Positions 17,489 through 26,307 of a stretch of 64,000 bases of DNA are shown piece by piece. Numbering within the stretch: the first letter of the stretch is position 1; every line of letters starts with the position of its first letter. Origin of the DNA: Streptomyces sp. HD (GTDB taxonomy: Bacteria; Actinomycetota; Actinomycetes; Streptomycetales; Streptomycetaceae); the NCBI RefSeq assembly GCF_028369295.1, contig NZ_JAQMYP010000026.1, forward strand, positions 62,001 to 126,000, read 5' to 3'. A program made the translations under genes and the position numbers. The notes under the pieces were generated by a model. That model made no database searches, had not been told where the DNA came from, and saw only the letters and a list, made by a program, of their open reading frames with translations.

Positions 17489-19105
17489 TCACCTCAGACT
17501 GCGCACGTCCAAATGCCGCAGCACCCGGTCCACCACCTCCGGGTCGGCCCCCGGCTCACTGCGCGCCGCCAGCACCTCGTGCCGGGCCGCGCTCAGCAGC
17601 TCGTTCTGGATCCGCCGCACCCGCTTCAGCCGCCGCACCCGCTGCTGAAGCGCCTCCCTGCGCTCGTCCTCAGCCATGTCGGGGCTGATCCGCACGCCGA
17701 TCTCGAACGCCCGCCGCAGCATCTGCTCGGACAGATCCTCGGGCAGGTCCTCGACCTCCTCGATCTCCCTCAGCCTGCGCTTCGCCGCCTTCGCCGCGCG
17801 CACCGCCAGCTCCTTCTCGAACTCCTTCTCCCGCTCGTTGTCGGCGCGCACCCCGAGCCGTTTCACCAGCCACGGCAGGGTCAGCCCCTGCACCACCAGC
17901 GTCGCCATGATCACCCCGAAGGCGATGAACACGATCTCGTTGCGGTCGGGGAAGGGATCACCCGCGTCGGTCTCCAGCGGAATGGCCAGCGCCAGGGCCA
18001 CGGACGCCACCCCGCGCATCCCCGACCACCACATCACGACGGTCTCGCGCCAGCTCATCGGGACCTCCTCGTCGTAGTCCCGCTTGGCGTGCATGCGCCT
18101 GGTGAGCCAGGTGGCCGGCAGCAGGTACAGCAGCCGTACCAGTACGACGACGCCGACCACCGTGGCCGCCCAGCCGAGCATCTCCTCCCACCGCCCGGAC
18201 GCCGTGCGCACCGCGATGTGCAGTTCCAGCCCGATCAGCCCGAACGCGACACCGGTGACCAGCGTGTCGACGATGTCCCAGAAGGTGTGCCCGGCCAGCC
18301 GCGTCATCACGTCGTCGGCGTCAGTGGCGTACTCGGCGAGGAACAGGGCGGTGACGAGCACGGCGAGCACACCGGAGCCCTGGAGCTCCTCGGCCAGCAC
18401 ATACGAGGCGTACGGCACGAGCAGCGAGAGCCCGATCTGCAGGGTCGGGTCCCCGAGCAGGTCCATCAGCTTGTTGGCGCCCCACCCGAGGGCGAGCCCG
18501 ACGGCCAGCGCGACGACGGCGGAGAGCACGAGATCGAGTCCCGCCTCCCACGCGGTGAAGCTGCCGCTCACGGCGGCGGCGATGGCCACGTGGTACAGCA
18601 CGATGGCCGTCACGTCGTTGAAGAGCCCCTCGCCCTCCAGGATGGACACCATGCGCCTGGGCAGCCCGAGTTGCCCGGCGACCGCGGTCGCGGCGACCGG
18701 ATCGGGCGGTGCGACGAGCGCGCCCAGCGCCACGGCGGCGGCGAGCGGCAGCCCCGGCACGATCGCGTGGGCGACCGCGGCCACACACAGCGTCGTGACG
18801 AACACCAGCGCCACGGCGAGCAGGAAGATGGGCCGCACATTCGCCGCGAACTGCCGCCAGGAGGTCCGTCGTACGGCCGCGTACAACAGGGGCGGCAACA
18901 GCAGCGGCAGGATCAGATCAGGCGGTACGTCGACGTTCGGCACGAAGTCGAGCAACGCGAGCACGATCCCGAGCAGCGTCATCAGCACCGGTGCCGGCAA
19001 CCCGAGCCGGTCCCCCACCGGGACACTCACCACGGCCCCGAGCAACAGCACGAACAACAGGGCCAACTGATCCACGGTCAGCGCTCCGGTGATCTCGGCT
19101 TCCAC
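17489..19105 (-). CDS. CPA1-family Na+/H+ antiporter
   Basis: 538 residues with about 12 transmembrane segments followed by a charged cytoplasmic tail of roughly 120 residues. Ion-binding motifs of the CPA1 family are visible: APPDPVAATAV and EGEGLFNDVTAIVLYHVA. It exchanges Na+ (or K+) for protons across the cytoplasmic membrane, giving pH and salt tolerance. GTG 19105 has GAGG eight bases upstream. The long, Arg/Glu-rich C-terminal tail (about 420-538) is probably helical and regulatory. Confidence 0.95.
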   Translation of the reverse strand: MEAEITGALTVDQLALLFVLLLGAVVSVPVGDRLGLPAPVLMTLLGIVLALLDFVPNVDVPPDLILPLLLPPLLYAAVRRTSWRQFAANVRPIFLLAVALVFVTTLCVAAVAHAIVPGLPLAAAVALGALVAPPDPVAATAVAGQLGLPRRMVSILEGEGLFNDVTAIVLYHVAIAAAVSGSFTAWEAGLDLVLSAVVALAVGLALGWGANKLMDLLGDPTLQIGLSLLVPYASYVLAEELQGSGVLAVLVTALFLAEYATDADDVMTRLAGHTFWDIVDTLVTGVAFGLIGLELHIAVRTASGRWEEMLGWAATVVGVVVLVRLLYLLPATWLTRRMHAKRDYDEEVPMSWRETVVMWWSGMRGVASVALALAIPLETDAGDPFPDRNEIVFIAFGVIMATLVVQGLTLPWLVKRLGVRADNEREKEFEKELAVRAAKAAKRRLREIEEVEDLPEDLSEQMLRRAFEIGVRISPDMAEDERREALQQRVRRLKRVRRIQNELLSAARHEVLAARSEPGADPEVVDRVLRHLDVRSLR

Positions 19106-19162
19106 AAGGCAGACCTCAAGCCTGCCACGCCGCCCTTCTCACCAGCGCCTACGCTCCCTCGG

Positions 19163-19648
19163 CTACAGAGCGCGCCGCATCGCCCGGTGCGGCATCCCCG
19201 CGTCGTAGAACTCCGGCCCGTACGCCACGTACCCCAGCCGCTCGTAGAACCCCAGCGCCTGCGTCTGCGCATGCAGGTCCACGGCCACCAGGCCACGCGC
19301 GCGTGCCGCGTCCTCGATGGCCCGCACCAGCGCGGCCCCGACACCGAGCCCCCGTGCCGCCTGCGTCACGGCGAGCCGCCCCAGCGACCCCACGGCCGGA
19401 TCACCGTCGACCTTCGCCGCGGCCGCCTCCCCGTGCAGCAGCCGGCCGGTCCCGAGCGGCACGCCGTCCTCCCGGACCGCCAGCACATGCACGGCGGTGG
19501 CGTCGTAGGCGTCGTACTCGATGTCCTCCGGCACGCCCTGCTCACCGACGAAGACGTCCTTGCGCACCGCGAAGCACATCTCACGGTCGGCGGGATCGTC
19601 GGCGACCCGCACGGCATACGACGGCGACGCCGACGACGGCAGGCTCAC
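19163..19648 (-). CDS. GNAT family N-acetyltransferase
   Basis: 161 residues covering one GNAT domain. The acetyl-CoA binding motif A is [17 protein letters not shown], and the C-terminal part [18 protein letters not shown] is typical. [21 protein letters not shown] at the start matches the ElaA/YjcF-type subgroup. The substrate is unknown. The start codon overlaps the end of the upstream pseudouridine synthase gene by 4 nt, so translation is probably coupled. Confidence 0.93.
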   Translation of the reverse strand: MSLPSSASPSYAVRVADDPADREMCFAVRKDVFVGEQGVPEDIEYDAYDATAVHVLAVREDGVPLGTGRLLHGEAAAAKVDGDPAVGSLGRLAVTQAARGLGVGAALVRAIEDAARARGLVAVDLHAQTQALGFYERLGYVAYGPEFYDAGMPHRAMRRAL

Positions 19649-20589
19649 GCGTATGTCTCCTCACGGACCTGGTCGAGGGCTTCCTGCAGGTCGGCCGGGT
19701 AGTCGCAGGAGAACTCCACCCACTGCCCGTCCCCGGGGTGCTCGAAGCCGAGACGGACGGCGTGCAGCCACTGGCGGGTCAGCCGGAGCCGCTTGGCGAG
19801 CGTCGGGTCGGCGCCGTAGGTCAGGTCGCCGACGCAGGGGTGGCGGTGGGCCGCCATGTGCACACGGATCTGGTGGGTGCGCCCGGTCTCCAGCTTCACG
19901 TCGAGCAGGGAGGCCGCGCGGAACGCCTCGATGAGGTCGTAGTGCGTGACGGACGGCTTGCCGTCGGCCGTGACCGCCCACTTGTAGTCGTGGTTGGGGT
20001 GGCGGCCGATGGGTGCGTCGATGGTGCCGCTGGTCGGGTCGGGGTGGCCCTGGACGAGCGTGTGGTACCGCTTGTCGACCGTGCGCTCCTTGAACTGGCG
20101 CTTGAGCGACGTGTACGCGTACTCGGACTTGGCGACGACCATCAGCCCCGAGGTGCCCACGTCGAGCCGGTGCACGATGCCCTGACGCTCGGCGGCCCCG
20201 GACGTGGAGATGCGATACCCGGCGGCGGCCAGCCCGCCGATGACCGTCGGCCCGGACCAGCCGGGGCTCGGGTGTGCGGCGACACCGACCGGCTTGACGA
20301 TCACGACCACGTCATCGTCGTCGTGCACGATCTCCATGCCCTCGACCGGCTCGGCGACGATCTGCACCGGCGCGGCCGCGCCCGGCATCTCGACCTCCAG
20401 CCAGGCCCCGCCGCGCACCCGCTCGGACTTGCCGACCACGCTCCCGTCGACCTGGACCTTGCCCGCCGCGGCCAGCTCGGCCGCCTTGGTCCTGGAGAAG
20501 CCGAACATGCGGGAGATGGCGGCGTCGACGCGCTCGCCCTCCAGGCCGTCCGGCACGGGCAGGGTTCGGATCTCGGGAATCGTGCTCAC
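19645..20589 (-). CDS. rluD: Pseudouridine synthase, RluA/RluD family
   Basis: 314 residues. An N-terminal S4 RNA-binding domain ([20 protein letters not shown]) precedes the RluA-type catalytic domain with the motif [11 protein letters not shown], whose Asp is the nucleophile, and later GRTHQIRVH. It converts uridines to pseudouridine, most likely in 23S rRNA as RluD does, though RluA/RluC-type targets are possible. The gene follows lspA by 73 nt in the same direction and overlaps the GNAT gene by 4 nt; the lspA-rluD pairing is widely conserved in bacteria. Confidence 0.95.
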   Translation of the reverse strand: MSTIPEIRTLPVPDGLEGERVDAAISRMFGFSRTKAAELAAAGKVQVDGSVVGKSERVRGGAWLEVEMPGAAAPVQIVAEPVEGMEIVHDDDDVVVIVKPVGVAAHPSPGWSGPTVIGGLAAAGYRISTSGAAERQGIVHRLDVGTSGLMVVAKSEYAYTSLKRQFKERTVDKRYHTLVQGHPDPTSGTIDAPIGRHPNHDYKWAVTADGKPSVTHYDLIEAFRAASLLDVKLETGRTHQIRVHMAAHRHPCVGDLTYGADPTLAKRLRLTRQWLHAVRLGFEHPGDGQWVEFSCDYPADLQEALDQVREETYA

Positions 20590-20662
20590 CCGACGAGTAT
20601 GCCGGACGGGGCCGACAGTCCCGCACGGAGCCTGTGGACAACCTCCCGGGCTCCTGGCGGGC

Positions 20663-21259
20663 TCAGTCCTTGTGCACGGTGCCGTCGGGGTCCAGCCCCC
20701 GGAACGACAGCAGCACGATCAGGATGCCGCCGCACACGATCGCAGAGTCGGCGAGGTTGAACACGGCGAAGTGCTTGGGCGCGATGAAGTCCACGACCGC
20801 GCCCTCGAAGACTCCCGGCGAGCGGAAGATCCGGTCGGTGAGGTTGCCGAGCGCACCGCCGAGCAGCAGGCCGAGCGCGATCGCCCAGGGCAGGCTGTAC
20901 AGCTTGCGGGCGAGCCGGGCGATCACCACGATCACGGCCGCCGCGATCACCGTGAAGATCACGGTGAAGGCCTCACCGAAACCGAAGGCCGCGCCCGCGT
21001 TGCGGATCGCCTCGAACTTCAGCCAGTCCCCGATGATCTCGATCGGCGCGTGGTGCTCCAGCTTGGCGACCACGATCATCTTGCTGACCAGGTCCAGGGC
21101 GTACGCGAAGGCGGCGACTGAGAACAGCACGGCGATCCGGCGCTTGCCCCGGGGCCGCTCGGTCCCGGGGTCCGTCGCCTGCTCGTCGGACTGCTCCGGC
21201 TCGGCTCCCGCCGCCTCTGGGGTGTCCGGCGTACCGATGATGCGCTCCGCCTCTGCCAC
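20663..21259 (-). CDS. lspA: Lipoprotein signal peptidase (signal peptidase II)
   Basis: 198 residues with four transmembrane segments after an acidic N-terminus of about 45 residues. The two catalytic aspartates lie in GNLTDRIF and [12 protein letters not shown], and NAGAAFGFG is also conserved. The enzyme cleaves signal peptides from diacylglyceryl-modified prolipoproteins in the membrane. The extended N-terminus ([20 protein letters not shown]) is longer than in E. coli and is common in Streptomyces. It is upstream of rluD and downstream of the DksA-like gene, all on the minus strand. Confidence 0.97.
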   Translation of the reverse strand: MAEAERIIGTPDTPEAAGAEPEQSDEQATDPGTERPRGKRRIAVLFSVAAFAYALDLVSKMIVVAKLEHHAPIEIIGDWLKFEAIRNAGAAFGFGEAFTVIFTVIAAAVIVVIARLARKLYSLPWAIALGLLLGGALGNLTDRIFRSPGVFEGAVVDFIAPKHFAVFNLADSAIVCGGILIVLLSFRGLDPDGTVHKD

Positions 21260-21329
21260 GTGAGTCCCTCAACCTAGGTACCTGACTGAGCACGAGAGTA
21301 CGGCACGTCCGGCAGCACCCGCCTACCGG

Positions 21330-22358
21330 TCAGTACCGGCGTTCCTGCTTCTGCTTGCACTCCACGCAGAGGGTCGCGCGGGGGAAGGCCTGCATCCTGG
21401 CCTTGCCGATCGGGTTCCCGCAGCTTTCGCACAGACCGTAGGTACCCGCGTCGAGCCGTTCCAGGGCCCGCTCGGCCTGGGTGAGCATCTCGCGCGCGTT
21501 GGCGGCGAGCGCCAGCTCGTGCTCGCGCGTGATGTTCTTGGCGCCGGTGTCCGCCTGGTCGTCGCCGGCGCCGTCCCCGGAGTCCCGCATCAGGCCGACG
21601 AGCGACTCCTCGGACGACGTGATCTCGTCACGCAGGCGCACGACCTCGGACATCAGCTCGGCCCGCGCCTCCTCGACCTCCTCCGGGGTCCAGGGGTCCT
21701 CACCGGGGCGTACCGCGAGCTCGCCGGGCTCCACCGCCGCGGCGATGCGTGCCTTGGGAACGGCGGTCTTCGCCGCCGTGGCCGTGCCAGGAGTCTTCTT
21801 CGCAACCACCGTCGTGGCTCCCGTCTGCTCCGCGGCCTGCGCCGCGCCCGACTTCTTGGCCCTGCTCTTGGCGACCGCACTCTTCCTGGCCGCCTTCTTG
21901 GGGACCGCATCCTCGGCCGCGGCCTTCTTGTCCGCGGCCTCCTTGTCCGCGGCCTCCTTGTCCGCGCCCTCCTTGGCCGCGCTCTCCTTGGCCGCGCTCT
22001 CCTTGGCCGCGCTCTCCTTGGCCGCCTTGCCCTTGGACACGGTCTTCGCGGTCTTCCTGGCCGCTGCCTTCCCGCCCGCCGCCTCGGGACCCGAGGTCTT
22101 GGCGGTGACGGCCTTCTTCGGGGCCGTCCCGGTGGCCGCCGCCGTCGCCTTCTTGACGCCCGGCTTCGCCGCCGTCTTCTTCCCGGCCTTCTTCGCCGCG
22201 CTCCCCTTGGAATCGCTCCCCTCGGACTCGGTCCCCTTGGACTCGGTCCCCTGCGTGCTCTTCTTCCCGCTCACATCCTTGGCCGCACCGCCGGAGGCGT
22301 CCGCATGGGTGGACCTGCCCGACGCCGACTGCTGTTCGGCGGTCTTCTTCGCCACCAT
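21330..22358 (-). CDS. DksA/TraR zinc-finger protein with long lysine/alanine-rich N-terminus
   Basis: 342 residues in two parts. Residues 1-215 are low complexity, rich in Lys, Ala, Ser and Glu, with tandem AAKES and ADKEA pentapeptides, resembling histone H1-type tails. Residues 220-342 form a DksA/TraR-like coiled coil and zinc finger (CESCGNPIGKARMQ and LCVECK, a C4 type). The C-terminal part suggests RNA polymerase secondary-channel or zinc-dependent regulation; the tail could bind DNA or RNA. The classical DksA Asp pair at the coiled-coil tip is not clearly present. A promoter region shared with the divergent ileS leader lies upstream. Confidence 0.88.
   Translation of the reverse strand: MVAKKTAEQQSASGRSTHADASGGAAKDVSGKKSTQGTESKGTESEGSDSKGSAAKKAGKKTAAKPGVKKATAAATGTAPKKAVTAKTSGPEAAGGKAAARKTAKTVSKGKAAKESAAKESAAKESAAKEGADKEAADKEAADKKAAAEDAVPKKAARKSAVAKSRAKKSGAAQAAEQTGATTVVAKKTPGTATAAKTAVPKARIAAAVEPGELAVRPGEDPWTPEEVEEARAELMSEVVRLRDEITSSEESLVGLMRDSGDGAGDDQADTGAKNITREHELALAANAREMLTQAERALERLDAGTYGLCESCGNPIGKARMQAFPRATLCVECKQKQERRY
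21920..22035. repeat. 15-bp tandem repeats inside the DksA-like gene
   Basis: Imperfect 15-bp units of two related types, GCGCTCTCCTTGGCC and GCGGCCTCCTTGTCC, are repeated in tandem and encode the AAKES and DKEAA pentapeptides. The unit length is a multiple of three, so copy-number change by slippage would keep the frame. Confidence 0.85.
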
Positions 22359-22642
22359 GCCGCGGCCCCTTCACATATTGTGATCTTGCTCGCGAATCGT
22401 GCTGGGACGATAAATCGACTTGAGTCCCGCGGCAACGGGGCACACCGCCCGATTCGCCCGCCTCGCGCATGCCGCGGGGCAGACATGCAAGCGTTGTGCC
22501 CAGCTCCCCGCGGGGTATGCCGCCGAGCCGGACGTCCCAGAATCCGAACGCACGTACCGCACCATTCGGGTCACCGAGTCCAGAACACGATCCCCGCCCC
22601 CGCGCCCCGGAAATCCGGTCGGCCGCTGTCCGCGCGGCGCCG

Positions 22643-22648
22643 TACACT
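22643..22648 (+). promoter_or_regulatory. Probable -10 of the ileS promoter
   Basis: TACACT matches a Streptomyces vegetative -10 hexamer and stands about 20 nt before the start of the T-box fold. No good -35 is visible at the usual spacing. The region 22360-22640, between the DksA-like gene and this site, shows no gene; it must hold both divergent promoters. Confidence 0.4.
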
Positions 22649-22654
22649 GGGCGG

Positions 22655-22952
22655 AGCGAAAAGCGTGGATGGGGACGAGTAGCGACGTACGCAGCCCAGA
22701 GCGACCCGGGGACGGTGGAAGCCCGGGGGCGAGCGCGACGTGAAGATCACCCCGGAGCCGTCGGAAGAAAGCCGCAGCCGAAGCGCAGCGGCGAGTAGAA
22801 CCGGCATCGCGACCCCAATGAGGGGGCTCGCCGACGCACACCCCGCGTCGGAGGGCCAAGGAGGGTGGTACCGCGGGAGCGCGCCGAAACCGGCGTACGG
22901 AAAGTTCGGCTCTCGTCCCTCCGGACGGAAGGCAGCAAGTCCGCCGGAGGAA
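22655..22952 (+). promoter_or_regulatory. T-box riboswitch controlling ileS, isoleucine specifier
   Basis: The hallmark T-box sequence AGGGTGGTACCGCG is at 22862-22875. Stem I starts with GGGG 22671-22674, followed by the loop-E-like GACGAGTAG, and closes with CCCC 22750-22753; between them GAAGATCA carries a candidate specifier codon ATC (Ile) at 22746-22748. Downstream, CCTCCGG (22918-22924) can pair with CCGGAGG (22944-22950), which contains the ileS ribosome-binding site. This is the translational type known in actinobacteria: uncharged tRNA-Ile would free the ribosome-binding site. No T-run terminator is present. Confidence 0.92.
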
Positions 22953-22960
22953 GCCCGCTG

Positions 22961-25900
22961 ATGACAACGCCGACGTACCGCCAGGTGCCCGCCCAGGTCG
23001 ACCTGCCCGCGCTTGAGCACGCGGTGCTCGACTTCTGGCGTGAGCAGAAGATCTTCGCCAAGAGCCTGGAGCAGTCCGAGGGCCGCCCCGAGTGGGTGTT
23101 CTACGAGGGCCCGCCCACCGCCAACGGCATGCCCGGCGCCCACCACATCGAGGCCCGCGTCTTCAAGGACGTCTTCCCCCGCTTCCGCACCATGCGCGGC
23201 TACCACGTCGCCCGCAAGGCCGGCTGGGACTGCCACGGCCTCCCGGTGGAGCTCGCGGTGGAGAAGGAGCTCGGCTTCTCCGGCAAGAAGGACATCGAGG
23301 CGTACGGCATCGCCGAGTTCAACGCCAAGTGCCGCGAGTCCGTGACCCGGCACACCGACGCCTTCGAGGCGCTCACGACCCGCATGGGCTACTGGACCGA
23401 CCTCCAGGACCCCTACCGCACGATGGACCCCGAGTACATCGAGTCGGTCTGGTGGTCGCTGAAGACGATCTTCGACAAGGGCCTGCTGGTCCAGGACCAC
23501 CGCGTCGCCCCCTGGTGCCCGCGCTGCGGCACCGGCCTCTCGGACCACGAGCTGGCGCAGGGCTACGAGACGGTCGTCGACCCCTCGGTGTACGTCCGTT
23601 TCCCGCTCACCTCCGGTCCGCTGGCCGGTGAGGCGGCGCTCCTGGTGTGGACGACCACGCCCTGGACCCTGGTCTCCAACACGGCCGTGGCCGCGCACCC
23701 CGAGGTCACCTACGTCGTCGCGACGGACGGCGAGGAGAAGCTCGTCGTCGCCGAGCCGCTCGTCGCCAAGGCGCTCGGCGAGGGCTGGGAGACCACCGGC
23801 CAGACCTTCACCGGCGCCGAGATGGAGCGCTGGACGTATCAACGCCCGTTCGAGCTGGTGGAGTTCCCGGCTCCGGCCCACTACGTGGTCAACGCCGAGT
23901 ACGTCACGACCGAGGACGGAACGGGTCTGGTCCACCAGTCCCCCGCCTTCGGTGAGGACGACCTCAAGGTCTGCCGTGCCTACGGCCTGCCCGTGGTGAA
24001 CCCGGTCCGCCCGGACGGCACCTTCGCCGAGGACGTCCCCCTGGTCGGCGGCGTCTTCTTCAAGAAGGCGGACGAAAAGCTCACCGAGGACCTCCAGCAG
24101 CGCGGCCTCCTCTTCCGGCACATCCCGTACGAGCACAGCTACCCGCACTGCTGGCGCTGCCACACCGCGCTCCTCTACTACGCGCAGCCGTCCTGGTACA
24201 TCCGCACCACGGCCGCCAAGGACCGCCTCCTCCAGGAGAACGAGAACACCAACTGGTTCCCGGAGACGGTCAAGCACGGCCGGTACGGCGACTGGCTGAA
24301 CAACAACATCGACTGGGCGCTGTCCCGCAACCGCTACTGGGGCACCCCGCTGCCGATCTGGCGCTGCGAGGACGACCACCTCACCTGCGTCGGCTCCCGC
24401 ACCGAGCTCACCGAGCTGACGGGCACCGACCAGTCCGGACTGGACCCGCACCGCCCGTTCATCGACGCGGTCACCTTCGCGTGCCCCCAGTGCGAGAAGC
24501 CGGCCACGCGCGTGCCGGAGGTCATCGACGCCTGGTACGACTCGGGTTCGATGCCGTTCGCGCAGTGGGGCTACCCGTACAAGAACAAGGAGCTGTTCGA
24601 GGCCCGCTACCCGGCGCAGTTCATCTGCGAGGCCATCGACCAGACCCGCGGCTGGTTCTACACGCTGATGGCCGTCGGCACCCTGGTCTTCGACAAGTCG
24701 TCGTACGAGAACGTCGTCTGCCTCGGCCACATCCTCGCCGAGGACGGCCGCAAGATGTCCAAGCACCTGGGCAACACCCTGGAGCCGATCCCGCTGATGG
24801 ACCGGCACGGCGCGGACGCGGTGCGCTGGTTCATGGCGGCCGGCGGCTCCCCGTGGGCGGCACGCCGCGTGGGCCACGGCACGATCCAGGAGGTGGTGCG
24901 CAAGACCCTCCTCACGTACTGGAACACGGTCGCCTTCCAGGCCCTGTACGCCCGCACGTCCGACTGGGCGCCCAGCGCGGCCGACCCGGCCCCCGCCGAC
25001 CGCCCGGTCCTGGACCGCTGGCTGCTCTCCGAACTCCACGCGCTCACCGACCAGGTGACACAGGCCCTGGAGGCGTACGACACCCAGCGCGCCGGCAAGC
25101 TGCTCTCGGCGTTCGTCGACGACTTGAGCAACTGGTACGTCCGCCGCTCCCGTCGCCGTTTCTGGCAGGGCGACAAGGCGGCGCTGCGCACCCTGCACGA
25201 GGTCGTCGAGACGGTCACCAAGCTGATGGCCCCGCTGACCCCGTTCATCACCGAGCGGGTCTGGCAGGACCTGATCGTGCCGGTGACCCCCGGCGCCCCG
25301 GAGTCGGTCCACCTCGCCTCCTGGCCGGAGGCCGACCTGTCGGCGATCGCCCCGGAACTGTCGAGGCAGATGGTCCTGGTCCGCCGGCTGGTCGAGCTGG
25401 GCCGCGCCACGCGCGCGGAGTCGGGTGTCAAGACCCGTCAGCCGCTGTCCCGTGCCCTGGTGGCGGTGGCGGGCTTCGAGACGCTCGACCGCGAGCTGCA
25501 CACGCAGATCACGGAGGAGCTGAACGTCGAGTCCCTGGCGTCCCTGTCGGAGGTCGGCGGCAGCCTGGTGGACACCACCGCCAAGGCCAACTTCCGCGCC
25601 CTGGGCAAGCGTTTCGGCAAGCGCGTCCAGGACGTGGCGAAGGCCGTCGCGAACGCGGACGCGGCCGCGCTGTCCCTGGCCCTGCGCGAGGGGACCGCGT
25701 CGGTGGAGGTCGACGGCGAGACGGTCACGCTCGCGCCGGACGAGGTGATCATCACGGAGACCCCGCGCGAGGGCTGGTCGGTGGCGTCCGACTCCGGTGC
25801 GACGGTCGCCCTGGACCTGGAGATCACGGAGGAGCTGCGCCGCGCGGGCCTGGCCCGTGACGCGATCCGCCTGATCCAGGAGGCCCGCAAGAACAGCGGC

Positions 25901-26098
25901 CTGGACGTGGCCGACCGGATCGCCCTGCGCTGGACGGCGACGGACCCGGCGACGGTCTCGGCCCTGAGCGAGCACGCCGAGCTCATCGCCGAGGAGGTCC
26001 TGGCGACGGACTTCGCCCAGGGCGAGGCGGACGACACGTACGGCCCCCCGTTCACGGACGAGGGCCTGACCCTGGCGTTCCGTCTGCGCAAGCAGTAG
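22961..26098 (+). CDS. ileS: Isoleucyl-tRNA synthetase
   Basis: 1045 residues from ATG 22961, with GGAGGAA ten bases upstream inside the T-box sequestering helix. It charges tRNA-Ile in the cytoplasm. The ATP-binding signature is the GAHHIE variant (HHIE at 61-64) instead of canonical HIGH, and the KMSKS loop reads KMSKH (598-602). An editing domain (CP1) with TTPWTLVSNTAVAAHP is present. Length and signature match the larger, eukaryote-like IleRS class, which is often naturally tolerant to mupirocin; that property is inferred. It is followed by a strong terminator. Confidence 0.98.
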   Translation: MTTPTYRQVPAQVDLPALEHAVLDFWREQKIFAKSLEQSEGRPEWVFYEGPPTANGMPGAHHIEARVFKDVFPRFRTMRGYHVARKAGWDCHGLPVELAVEKELGFSGKKDIEAYGIAEFNAKCRESVTRHTDAFEALTTRMGYWTDLQDPYRTMDPEYIESVWWSLKTIFDKGLLVQDHRVAPWCPRCGTGLSDHELAQGYETVVDPSVYVRFPLTSGPLAGEAALLVWTTTPWTLVSNTAVAAHPEVTYVVATDGEEKLVVAEPLVAKALGEGWETTGQTFTGAEMERWTYQRPFELVEFPAPAHYVVNAEYVTTEDGTGLVHQSPAFGEDDLKVCRAYGLPVVNPVRPDGTFAEDVPLVGGVFFKKADEKLTEDLQQRGLLFRHIPYEHSYPHCWRCHTALLYYAQPSWYIRTTAAKDRLLQENENTNWFPETVKHGRYGDWLNNNIDWALSRNRYWGTPLPIWRCEDDHLTCVGSRTELTELTGTDQSGLDPHRPFIDAVTFACPQCEKPATRVPEVIDAWYDSGSMPFAQWGYPYKNKELFEARYPAQFICEAIDQTRGWFYTLMAVGTLVFDKSSYENVVCLGHILAEDGRKMSKHLGNTLEPIPLMDRHGADAVRWFMAAGGSPWAARRVGHGTIQEVVRKTLLTYWNTVAFQALYARTSDWAPSAADPAPADRPVLDRWLLSELHALTDQVTQALEAYDTQRAGKLLSAFVDDLSNWYVRRSRRRFWQGDKAALRTLHEVVETVTKLMAPLTPFITERVWQDLIVPVTPGAPESVHLASWPEADLSAIAPELSRQMVLVRRLVELGRATRAESGVKTRQPLSRALVAVAGFETLDRELHTQITEELNVESLASLSEVGGSLVDTTAKANFRALGKRFGKRVQDVAKAVANADAAALSLALREGTASVEVDGETVTLAPDEVIITETPREGWSVASDSGATVALDLEITEELRRAGLARDAIRLIQEARKNSGLDVADRIALRWTATDPATVSALSEHAELIAEEVLATDFAQGEADDTYGPPFTDEGLTLAFRLRKQ

Positions 26099-26116
26099 CG
26101 GGACTCAGCCGGGCGA

Positions 26117-26164
26117 CCGAAGGCCCGGGACCACCAAAGAATCTTGGTGGTCCCGGGCCTTCGG
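26117..26164 (+). terminator. Terminator after ileS
   Basis: A 21-bp perfect stem, CCGAAGGCCCGGGACCACCA and its complement with one further pair, around a 6-nt loop (AGAATC). It begins 19 nt after the ileS stop. Confidence 0.92.
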
Positions 26165-26234
26165 CGTTGTGTACGTCGGACACCGCACCCAGGGCCGAAC
26201 AAACACCTCAAACACCGTGAACACGCGTAGCAAA

Positions 26235-26272
26235 AGGGCGGGGCCCCGGATCAAAATCCGGGGCCCCGCCCT
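26235..26272 (-). terminator. Terminator after divIVA
   Basis: A 17-bp perfect stem, AGGGCGGGGCCCCGGAT with its complement, around a 4-nt loop. Read on the minus strand the stem is followed by TTTTG, so it looks like an intrinsic terminator for the divIVA transcript. It stands back to back with the ileS terminator. Confidence 0.92.
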
Positions 26273-26307
26273 GAACGCTGCCGACGCCTAAGGCGTACTA
26301 CCAACCG

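Noticed and set aside
22571-25975. A long minus-strand frame opposite ileS
   Set aside because: It covers the T-box and ileS in antisense, is Arg/Gly/Leu-rich without domains, and conflicts with a certain gene.
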